Assembly (NCBI RefSeq): GCF_900105065.1
Contig: NZ_LT629749.1
Location: forward strand, 4,092,001 to 4,156,000
Origin: Friedmanniella luteola
GTDB taxonomy: Bacteria; Actinomycetota; Actinomycetes; Propionibacteriales; Propionibacteriaceae
DNA length: 64,000 nucleotides
Reading direction: 5' to 3'
Shown: positions 43,434 through 51,228 of the stretch, piece after piece
Numbering within the stretch: the stretch's first letter is position 1
Layout: the number at the start of each line of letters is the position of its first letter
Made by a program: the position numbers and the translations under genes
The notes under the pieces: model-generated
What the model saw: only the letters and a program-made list of their open reading frames with translations
Database searches by the model: none
What the model was told of the DNA's origin: nothing

Positions 43434-45402
43434 TCCGCACCTCCAAAGGCCACCAGTAGCCGGCCGTGGCGACAGTCTCGTGCTCCGTTTCCGAGTGCTC
43501 CAGTAGGTAAGCGTGTGATATTGCGGGAGCGAGCCGACTGAGCAGCGGTTGGTCAATTTCCTCGTCAGTCGAGAGGAGCAAGACTTGGTCCCCCGCGTTC
43601 GGGAAGTAGGCATCGACGAGCTGCCGCCGATGACTGCTATCAAGCCGGCCGAGCGGGGTATCGACCACGGTGGGTATGCGTCCGCCAGCAACGCGCGCGA
43701 GTCCCCAGAGCAGAGCGACGGCTAGCAGCTGACGCTCCCCAGCAGACAACCGGCTCGGGTCGATTTCCGTGCCATCGGAGCGCCGGAGGGTCAGGCCGAA
43801 GGTGTTCGGGTCGATCCTCAGATCAACTACAAGGTCCTTTTTACGCATCAACTTCCCGAACGCGTCGAGGGTGGCAACCTCGATCCGGCTCAGATGGCCC
43901 TCAATGAGGCGATCTTTGAGCGCGGCGAGCGTGTCGCGTACGCGCTCGGAGTGCTCCACGACGCGCTGCGCATCCTCGCGACGCAGTGCATAACGGAGCA
44001 GGTCGGCCTGGGCCTTGTCAAGCTTCTCGCGGCAGCTGTCACGGACCCTCGCCATGCGCTCCTGTTCATCAGCTGCCATCGACAGCATTCCGCCGAGCCG
44101 GGCATGAGCCAGGCGCTTCACCTCGCGGTCTTGCAGGCGAGCAGCGATCGCGTCCTCGGCGGGTACCCCGGCAAGCTGCTGCTCGAGCTCGGTTGCGCGG
44201 TTCGCAGCATCTGAAAGCTGCCGCAAGCGGTCAGCCGCTACCAAGCGGTCCTGGGCGATAGCCGCATCGGTGAGTGTCAGCTTCGACCATGCCGCATCGG
44301 AAAGCTCCAGGTAGCGGAGCCCGCCACCGTTTGGGAGCCGCCGCTCGCGATCCTCCTGGAGCGCAACGGCCAAGTCGAGCCGCTCATGGGACGGCAGCTG
44401 CTCAAGTAACCATTGGTCACGCTGCGCAAGAAGCTCCACCAGTTGCTCCCCGCGCTGGGTCGACCCCTCAACGTCTGCTTGCGCCTGCAGATCTACAACC
44501 AACTGCCCGACCAGCGCAAGTGGCAGCACTCCATCAGCGAGCCGCTGGAGATCCGAGCGCAACGAGGTCACTTGGTCCGTGGCCAAGGCGTACTCATGCT
44601 CGAGGCGCTGACGCTCTTCAAACAGTGCGCCGCCGTCGCGCAGGAAGGCTTCCTCCGCCTTCGACAAGTCGAGCTCAGCCTTGTTGTGCTGGACCTCCAG
44701 CCGTCCACGGGATAGCGCAACAGCATCCAGCTGGGCCTGCGCGTCCTTGAGCTCCTCCCCGAGCTGTGCGACCCGCTGCTCACCGGCTTCGTCATCGCCG
44801 GGGACCACCTGACGGCGCTGCAGGGCGACGAGGTCGATGCGGAGCTGGTCCAGAGTTCCGATGCCCAGCAGCGAGTGAACGGCGGTGCGCACGACCGCGG
44901 CAGCCCGTTCTGGGTCAGCGAGTGCCTCAATCTTCTCGCCATCGAAGAAGAACAAACTGGCAATCTCGAGCGGAAGAAGCTCCTCGACGTGCTCTGCCCA
45001 ACCTTCGCTCAGTGAACGACTGTGCCGTCCGTCAAGGCGAACCTCCAGTGACTCCCGGAGCTTCTTGCCCACAACCCGCCAAGAGCGATGGACGATGTAC
45101 TCGTGAGTGAAGCCCTCGAGCTCCACATCGAAGCTGAGTCGGATGGCGGCGCCATCTGCGGCGGACGCCTTATGGTTGATGAGAGAGCGCAGAAATTCGT
45201 CGTAGCTCCGGCCTGCCCGGCCCGAGCAGCGCGCTCGACTGCCATACATCACCAACTGGAGCGAGTCCAACAGTGTGGTCTTGCCACAGCCGTTCAGGCC
45301 GCCGATGAGGACAACAGGTCGGTCGGGCGTGGTCGTCAAGGGCAAGATCTGTCGACCGCGGTACACGCCGACGTCATGTAGAACGAGCTCACGAAGAAGC
45401 AT
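43423..45402 (-). CDS. dndD: DNA sulfur modification ATPase DndD
   Basis: A 659-residue SMC-like ATPase from ATG 45402, preceded by GGAGGGC. Head: MLLRELVLHDVGVYRGRQIL and Walker A IGGLNGCGKTTLLDSLQLVM; the middle is coiled coil, with a FFFDGEKIEALADPE segment as in DndD; the end has the signature LSAGERQLLAVALLWGLAR and IPTVVDTPLGRLDSSHR. DndD hydrolyses ATP and is thought to alter DNA to allow sulfur insertion by DndC. It overlaps dndC by 14 bp and dndE by 11 bp. Confidence 0.93.
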   Translation of the reverse strand: MLLRELVLHDVGVYRGRQILPLTTTPDRPVVLIGGLNGCGKTTLLDSLQLVMYGSRARCSGRAGRSYDEFLRSLINHKASAADGAAIRLSFDVELEGFTHEYIVHRSWRVVGKKLRESLEVRLDGRHSRSLSEGWAEHVEELLPLEIASLFFFDGEKIEALADPERAAAVVRTAVHSLLGIGTLDQLRIDLVALQRRQVVPGDDEAGEQRVAQLGEELKDAQAQLDAVALSRGRLEVQHNKAELDLSKAEEAFLRDGGALFEERQRLEHEYALATDQVTSLRSDLQRLADGVLPLALVGQLVVDLQAQADVEGSTQRGEQLVELLAQRDQWLLEQLPSHERLDLAVALQEDRERRLPNGGGLRYLELSDAAWSKLTLTDAAIAQDRLVAADRLRQLSDAANRATELEQQLAGVPAEDAIAARLQDREVKRLAHARLGGMLSMAADEQERMARVRDSCREKLDKAQADLLRYALRREDAQRVVEHSERVRDTLAALKDRLIEGHLSRIEVATLDAFGKLMRKKDLVVDLRIDPNTFGLTLRRSDGTEIDPSRLSAGERQLLAVALLWGLARVAGGRIPTVVDTPLGRLDSSHRRQLVDAYFPNAGDQVLLLSTDEEIDQPLLSRLAPAISHAYLLEHSETEHETVATAGYWWPLEVRNVA

Positions 45403-47014
45403 GGGTGCCCTCCAACTGCTGCTCGGCCTCGTCTGCCTCAAAGAGCGGACTCAACCCGGCGCCGGTTGCCGCCTGATCGTCGACCGTCATGTGTCCCGTA
45501 GCCGGCGCTTCGTGCATGGGACGGTACCCCCGGGCGACGTCGGCAACTTCCTTGTAAGCACGGGCCCGCTGTCCGGCGTCGTCCCGACCGTCGTAGAAGC
45601 CGTGGCGAACAACCTTCTCCAGCTCCTCGAACAGACCGGAGCGCCGTGACCGGGTCCTGAACTTCTGCTCCACGGCCAGGAGCGACCGAGTCATCTCAAA
45701 CCGCAGCTCGTCACCGTCGCACAGCTGGCGAAGAGTATCGACGTCGTCCGCGCTCAGTACGAGGTGCTCATCCAGCGGCTTGCCAGGGAACTGCCCACCA
45801 GTCACCTCGGCGTAGATGTGAGGAAGCGAATCCTCGATCTCGTGCTTTTCAAAGACCCAGATCCGGCGAATCTCGTGGAGCTCGTCGAGGGATACCAGTT
45901 CGAGGGCGCCCATGCCCTCCGGTCCGTTCTCGCGTATGTGAGCCTGCGCTCCGAGCAGCTTGCGGAGCCACTCCTCACGCGACTGTTGCGTGTAGGGGCC
46001 ATGGATCATCTCAAGCTCGCCCGTGGACTTCCGCTCCATGAGCTGGACCCGCCCATTCATGCGGCGCCAGTCGCGCAGCACCCGATCATCACGAAATCCT
46101 TCATCGTCGCGCATATCCAGCGCATTACGCAGTTCGAGCAGTGGCAGCATCCACTCCTTCTCGTCGTCATTCTGGATCATCGCGGACATGGACTTGTCCT
46201 TGTCTACCAAGGTGCACGTCCAACAACCAAAACGAGAGTCGCCGCAGGAGGGCGTGGTGCTGTCGACGACCAGTGGGCACTCCCCATCAGTCGAGGCGCC
46301 TTGGTACATCGTGAGCAGATCCTTATTGCGATAGCCCCAGGGGTTGGCGACCTGCATGAGGAACATCCACACCTCGTCATTAGTCCAATCCTCGATCGGG
46401 CTGTAGACGAGGCTGTTGGGTAGGGACCCGTTCGGGGATAGCCGGTCGCGAACACGGCGGCGCGCGTGCTTCGCCATGACGGAAGCCCGGACCGAGGATT
46501 CAGCCTTGCGGATGCCTAGCACGAGGATGGCCTCGCCATGGTCGCGAACCACGCTGCGGATGAAGGCGTTGCTCGGCTTGATCTTGAGCCGCTCAGTGCA
46601 CCAGCGGAACTTCGGCCTCGGCGCCGGGTAACCCTTGCCGATTAGGTTGACCCAGAACGTGTCCTCCACGGTCGGGGTGAGTCGGTGCGGAAAGATGGGG
46701 AGCCCCGACGCCTGGGCGCTGTCGGTCATCACCTTCAGTGACGCGCTGACCCAGGTTGCGACGACGGGGTTCTCGACGAGCGTGTCGGTACTGATCACGT
46801 GGACCGGCTTGGTCCGCTCCTCGGGAGCCAGCCCGTTGAGCGCGAGCCACACTAGCTGCAGGACGGCGGTAGAGTCCTTCCCGCCTGAGTAACCGATCAC
46901 CCAGGGCACTTGGTCGGACGTGTACAACTCGCGGATCTCAGCGGTCAGCTCGGCGACCACCTCAGCGACAGGACGGCCGCCGAACGGCCTACGCGTGATC
47001 TGGATGTCGGTCAT
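45389..47014 (-). CDS. dndC: DNA phosphorothioation sulfurtransferase DndC
   Basis: A 541-residue PAPS-reductase-like PP-loop enzyme. The ATP-binding loop is IGYSGGKDSTAVLQLVW (about 40-56). Cysteines near RWCTERLKIKP and CPLVVDSTTPSCGDSRFGCW fit the iron-sulfur cluster of DndC. The enzyme activates the DNA backbone with ATP and moves sulfur, supplied by the cysteine desulfurase, into a non-bridging phosphate position. It overlaps dndB by four bases (ATGA) and dndD by 14. Confidence 0.95.
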   Translation of the reverse strand: MTDIQITRRPFGGRPVAEVVAELTAEIRELYTSDQVPWVIGYSGGKDSTAVLQLVWLALNGLAPEERTKPVHVISTDTLVENPVVATWVSASLKVMTDSAQASGLPIFPHRLTPTVEDTFWVNLIGKGYPAPRPKFRWCTERLKIKPSNAFIRSVVRDHGEAILVLGIRKAESSVRASVMAKHARRRVRDRLSPNGSLPNSLVYSPIEDWTNDEVWMFLMQVANPWGYRNKDLLTMYQGASTDGECPLVVDSTTPSCGDSRFGCWTCTLVDKDKSMSAMIQNDDEKEWMLPLLELRNALDMRDDEGFRDDRVLRDWRRMNGRVQLMERKSTGELEMIHGPYTQQSREEWLRKLLGAQAHIRENGPEGMGALELVSLDELHEIRRIWVFEKHEIEDSLPHIYAEVTGGQFPGKPLDEHLVLSADDVDTLRQLCDGDELRFEMTRSLLAVEQKFRTRSRRSGLFEELEKVVRHGFYDGRDDAGQRARAYKEVADVARGYRPMHEAPATGHMTVDDQAATGAGLSPLFEADEAEQQLEGTHASS

Positions 47015-48144
47015 GTACGTCCTTGCAGGTAGGCGTCCTCAACACGCTGTTCCTCGGGGCTCAGGGAGAGCCCGAGGTGCTGTCGAAGCGCATTCGTGGT
47101 CAGTGTGACGTTGTTTGTGGCCTTCGAGACACGTCCGCCGACGAGGGCACGGCTCTCCCAGAGACGCGTATTGGCCCGGCTCCAGTCCAGGGTGCCGATG
47201 CGCTTGACTCGGTCGCGCCAGTCCTCCGGGTTCAGCGACTGGTGCAGCAAAGTATTCCCGACGCGGCCCATCGCGTGGAGTGCGATGCCATGGCTGTGGA
47301 TAAAGTCCCGACGGATGTCCCCAGCCGGGAGGCGACCACGCCTCACTTCCTGCCACTCCGGGAACTGCTCGACCACCATCTCCCAGTACTGCCGAGCCAC
47401 GCGCGCCGCCTCCTCGGCGGTGTCGAACTTCAACCCGGCCAGCAATACCGAGGTTGCGTTGTAAAGCGCCGAGAGCGTGAAGAGTTTCCGAGACGCTGCT
47501 GCGAGCGTGCTGCGCTCCATTTCGACAACACCGCGGAAGAAGTCGCTCCTGATGACCAACAGCCGCGTGATGCTGGCGTCGTCCTCGCGGTGGTCGTAGA
47601 GAATGCCGATGCTCTTCGCGGGGCGCACGGCATGGCGGTTCAGATCCGCGAACATCTGCTGACTGCGGGCAAGCCCCTCATCAGCAAAGATCACAACCGG
47701 AATCGTCTCCTCCGCCAAGCTAGGGTCGAGCCTCAGCGCCTCCTCGATTGCGGCACGCCGATGCTGTCCGTCGTTGATAAGGAATCGAGCGCCTAGTCCG
47801 ATGTGCAGCACGCCGAGCCGAGCACCGTGACCTTCCGCGTCATGAGCAGCGAAGCCCATCGTCCCGTCGACGCTGGCGGTGAGTGCGCTGAACACATAGC
47901 CCGAGCGGTTGTCGACGATGTAGCGGACGAGCCCGGGCAACCGGTTCTTGTTCAGCGCCCGCTGCGCACGGAGTTCAGCCGGGATCTCCTCCTCGTCGAA
48001 GAGGAACAGGCGGGGCAGGTACCTCAGCGGCACCATGACGACGTAGAACTCACGATGCGCCTGCACACCCCGCATGGCGGGGAAGGAGATGGCGTAGTCC
48101 CCGTCCACCACGTTCGGCACCGGAGAGGCAGCGGTACGTTGCAC
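47011..48144 (-). CDS. dndB: DGQHR-domain protein DndB
   Basis: A 377-residue protein with LINDGQHRRAAIEEAL (residues about 123-138), the DGQHR signature, and FADLNRHAVRPAKSIGILYD downstream. DndB limits phosphorothioation and in some hosts represses the dnd operon. GTG 48144 is the start used; a -35/-10 promoter would place the transcript start at almost that base, so the message may be leaderless. It is the first gene of dndBCDE and divergent from dndA. Confidence 0.92.
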   Translation of the reverse strand: MQRTAASPVPNVVDGDYAISFPAMRGVQAHREFYVVMVPLRYLPRLFLFDEEEIPAELRAQRALNKNRLPGLVRYIVDNRSGYVFSALTASVDGTMGFAAHDAEGHGARLGVLHIGLGARFLINDGQHRRAAIEEALRLDPSLAEETIPVVIFADEGLARSQQMFADLNRHAVRPAKSIGILYDHREDDASITRLLVIRSDFFRGVVEMERSTLAAASRKLFTLSALYNATSVLLAGLKFDTAEEAARVARQYWEMVVEQFPEWQEVRRGRLPAGDIRRDFIHSHGIALHAMGRVGNTLLHQSLNPEDWRDRVKRIGTLDWSRANTRLWESRALVGGRVSKATNNVTLTTNALRQHLGLSLSPEEQRVEDAYLQGRT

Positions 48145-48148
48145 GTTC

Positions 48149-48193
48149 TGACGTTAACTAGTGGGGTACAGTATGTCAACCAGATGACGTAAC
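48149..48193. promoter_or_regulatory. dndA-dndB divergent promoter/operator
   Basis: Minus strand: TTGACA (48179-48174), 17 bp, TAACGT (48156-48151), giving a start at or next to the dndB GTG. The motif TGACGT-(T)AAC appears at 48149-48158 and 48185-48193, flanking the promoter. A regulator, possibly DndB or an unlinked protein, could bind this pair and control both directions. Confidence 0.5.
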
Positions 48194-48207
48194 CAGCCGG
48201 AGGACCG

Positions 48208-49353
48208 ATGCCCGTCTACCTCGACATGGCAGCCACAGCGCCTGTGCTACCCAACGTCGCAAACGTTGTCATGACGTACATGCTGGAGGAGTACGGCAAC
48301 CCCGGCAGCAGATCGCACGAGTACGGTAACCGAGCGAAGAAGGCGGTCCAACTCGCCCGCGAGCGTGTCGGCGCCTCTGTCGGTGCTGAGCCTGCGGAAG
48401 TCGTCTTCACCAGCGGGGCTACCGAGAGCAACAACCTCGCCCTCCTCGGTCTAGCCCCTCACGGCGAGCTGACCGGGCGCCAGCACATCATCTCCTGTGT
48501 CACCGAGCACAAAGCAGTCCTCGAGCCGCTGCAGCACCTATCGGCTCGCGGCTTCGAGGTGGAGTTGCTCGAGCCCGGCGCTAGCGGACGACTTGACGCT
48601 GGACAGGTGCTCGACCGCGTGCGTGACGACACCCTCCTGGTCTCGCTCATGCACGTTAATAACGAGACTGGCGTCATCCAGCCCGTCCACGAACTCGCGC
48701 ACGCCCTCGTCGACACACCGACACTTTTGCACGTCGACGCTGCCCAAGGGTTCGGCAAGCTACCGGCCACCCTCACAGCGCCGATTGACCTCATGTCCAT
48801 CAGCGGCCACAAGATCGGCGCCCCGAAGGGCATCGGTGCCCTCATCGCTCGCCGCCGCAACCTTCGGAAGCCCCCACTGACCCCGCTCATGTACGGCGGC
48901 GGCCAGGAACGCAAACTCCGTCCAGGCACCTTGCCCGTGGCCCTGATCATGGGGCTGGCCGAGGCAACCGCTTACTTCGACAAACACCACGGCACATGGG
49001 CTGCCGAAAGCATCGCTACGCGCCGGGAACTCCTCGCCGCCTTCCAGCCCCTGGGCGCCGCGCTGAACGGGGACCCTGTCCACTGCGCACCCCACATCCT
49101 TAACCTGTCCTTCCCTGGAGCAGACGCGGAGGCGCTGCTGCTCGCTCTGAAAGACTTGGTTGCCCTCAGCACCGGGTCCGCCTGCACGAGCGCCTCCTAC
49201 ACCCCTAGCCACGTGCTAGCCGGCATGGGGCTCGCTCCGGGACGCATCGAGGGCGCCATTCGGCTCTCCTGGTGGGGCCGCCCAGACGTCGAGGTCAGCG
49301 CCATGCGCGATGCCATCGCCGGGTTGGTCAGCCCTAGCCTGCAGCACAACTAG
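48208..49353 (+). CDS. dndA: cysteine desulfurase DndA/IscS type
   Basis: A 381-residue class V aminotransferase-fold enzyme from ATG 48208, with GGAGG six bases upstream. The PLP lysine is in SISGHKIGAPKGIG (Lys 202) and the catalytic Cys in LSTGSACTSAS (Cys 326). The ATESNNLALLG and VDAAQGFGK motifs are also in place. It takes sulfur from cysteine as a persulfide and passes it to DndC. It faces away from dndB across the shared promoter region, the classical arrangement. Confidence 0.93.
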   Translation: MPVYLDMAATAPVLPNVANVVMTYMLEEYGNPGSRSHEYGNRAKKAVQLARERVGASVGAEPAEVVFTSGATESNNLALLGLAPHGELTGRQHIISCVTEHKAVLEPLQHLSARGFEVELLEPGASGRLDAGQVLDRVRDDTLLVSLMHVNNETGVIQPVHELAHALVDTPTLLHVDAAQGFGKLPATLTAPIDLMSISGHKIGAPKGIGALIARRRNLRKPPLTPLMYGGGQERKLRPGTLPVALIMGLAEATAYFDKHHGTWAAESIATRRELLAAFQPLGAALNGDPVHCAPHILNLSFPGADAEALLLALKDLVALSTGSACTSASYTPSHVLAGMGLAPGRIEGAIRLSWWGRPDVEVSAMRDAIAGLVSPSLQHN

Positions 49354-49360
49354 CGTCCTC

Positions 49361-50806
49361 TTAGGAAGGCTTCTTGCGAATCAGACGGTGCCCCCGCAAC
49401 TGCACTCCCGCGGCACGCAGCTCCGACTCCCAACCCTGGACGCGCCCGATCAGCTCCGGGTGCCGATACAAACCCGCCCGAACCTCCGCCTCCGTGAGCC
49501 GGCGGTACTTCCCGGCATCCGCATGGTCGTCAGCAATGAACTCGTGCTTGCGATGCAGCAGCGGTCGGTTAGGCGCGCCTTCGTAACCAGTCCAGCCCGT
49601 CGCCAGCGTCCGCAGATCCACTTGATAGGACCACGACAACCGAGGATGCGGGTCACGGTCAAAGTCCGGGTAACTCAACCAGCTCACCTTGCGACCATCG
49701 TGATGGAGCTTGACCAAGGTCCACCCCTCCGGTCGCCCTGCCGCTACCGCCGCACAGTGCTCATACAGGCGCAACAGCACCGGCAGGCGAGTCACAGCAC
49801 TTCGGTGCACATAGAGAGCAGAAGGCGTCAGCTTGCCTACGGAGTTGCGCATAACTGCCCTCAGGTAGCTATCGTCCCGCAACTTCAATAAGAGCCTATC
49901 GGCGCGCCTGCAAGCGTCGGCGTACGAAGAGAAAAAACTCCTGAGGTCTGCCTGCGTCGTTGGCGGCAGCATTGATAACCTGGGTCGGCCATCGAATATT
50001 GCGATGCCTAGCAGCAGCAGCGTCTCTAATATGCTCCGCTTAACTCCATCCTCGACTCGGGCGGGATTTGCCGCCTCCTTCGCCGATCGCCTCAGAACAT
50101 GCATTGGCACCTTCGTCAGCAACGGGACATGATCGACCGGCAACTCCTCGAACAACGGGAGCCTGCCCCGCTGCTCGTAGAAGCGGACCACGTCCTGAAG
50201 CGCCTCGCCGTACCCCTCGGACGACTGCCAAGCGAATCGCTCCACCGTTCGGCGCGCCAGACAAGCCAGCCGGTCCCTCTCGTTCCGGAACACATACACA
50301 ACGCCCGGAGCAGGGAACAAGCAAGCGCCATGTGTGACGTCCTGCACGAGCGTCCGTAGCTCAGAGGGCTCATACAAGTGCTGGAAGGTGTCACGCGAGG
50401 TCAATACGCCATCGCTCAGCCGATCACCCCGCACCTTGCGCTGCTCCCAGCTGAGCCGTGACGCAACGACAAGCGTCCGGAGGGCCAGTCCCCACGCGTG
50501 CTCAAGCACCATCCGTCGTTCATGCGGCGACTCGATGACATTGAGCACGTACGACAGAAGGACATGATCCGCCGCCTCCAGTGGCGTACTCGCGGCGTAG
50601 TACGGATCCCAACCGCGTACCACCACTCCAGCAGCTGCCAGCCGCTCAACATCCTGACCTCGCCCACTGCCGTAATCGAGGACCGTGCCGGGCTCCAGCA
50701 GTCCGTCGGCGAAGGCCTGCCGCACGGGTGCTGACAGCGCCTGTCGACCGATCGCGGTGCGCTGCCGCTGCGACTGCCACGGTTGCTCCCAGCGGGCGTT
50801 GCTCAT
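49361..50806 (-). CDS. DNA-phosphorothioation-associated putative methyltransferase
   Basis: A 481-residue protein. ATG 50806 is chosen; the longer frame to 50950 is unlikely. The N-terminal half is a class I methyltransferase: LEPGTVLDYGSGRGQDVERL then VVVRGWDPYYAAST, and LLSYVLNVIESPHERR. The C-terminal half is specific to a family linked to dnd clusters and ends in HPELIGRVQGWESELRAAGV. Target unknown, perhaps phosphorothioated DNA or tRNA. It converges with dndA, whose stop lies seven bases away. Confidence 0.85.
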   Translation of the reverse strand: MSNARWEQPWQSQRQRTAIGRQALSAPVRQAFADGLLEPGTVLDYGSGRGQDVERLAAAGVVVRGWDPYYAASTPLEAADHVLLSYVLNVIESPHERRMVLEHAWGLALRTLVVASRLSWEQRKVRGDRLSDGVLTSRDTFQHLYEPSELRTLVQDVTHGACLFPAPGVVYVFRNERDRLACLARRTVERFAWQSSEGYGEALQDVVRFYEQRGRLPLFEELPVDHVPLLTKVPMHVLRRSAKEAANPARVEDGVKRSILETLLLLGIAIFDGRPRLSMLPPTTQADLRSFFSSYADACRRADRLLLKLRDDSYLRAVMRNSVGKLTPSALYVHRSAVTRLPVLLRLYEHCAAVAAGRPEGWTLVKLHHDGRKVSWLSYPDFDRDPHPRLSWSYQVDLRTLATGWTGYEGAPNRPLLHRKHEFIADDHADAGKYRRLTEAEVRAGLYRHPELIGRVQGWESELRAAGVQLRGHRLIRKKPS

Positions 50807-51228
50807 GGAACACGGTCTCAGTCGGCGACCGGTGGTGGAACCCCAAAACCGCCAATCGTTCCATCCAGGCCGTATGGAAAGTCTGAAGTGGACAACGCTG
50901 AGCCGGGGTCGCTTACGGAAGTAATCTCCAGTCCTCATCACGGCCGACACCGCAGCGCTCGGCCTCGCGGCGCGTATCCTCGCTCAGCTGCGGGCAGCGC
51001 CCCAATCAAGGCAGTCACCGTTGCGCTTGAGGTTGCACCGGAGAGCTGGCCTACGGTGCAAATCTGGAGCGCAACCGTGGTGTAGGCGCCGTCTTGGTGA
51101 CACACCGGCGCTTACTTCAAAGGCAACAGCTCCGATAACACCAGCACAAAAGCGGCAATTGCGGTCGCATCGATAGACCGAAACAACTCGAGGGTCGACA
51201 GGAGGCTGCGTTCAATGACAACTCATCC
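50807..51228. other. intergenic region upstream of the methyltransferase
   Basis: About 420 bp between the methyltransferase start and the end of the DGQHR gene. It should hold the methyltransferase promoter. I see no clear gene, repeat or terminator. Confidence 0.35.

Noticed and set aside
43047-43691. A longer dndE start at 43691
   Set aside because: It would overlap dndD by more than 260 bp with a low-complexity N-terminus; the ATG at 43433 gives the normal DndE length.
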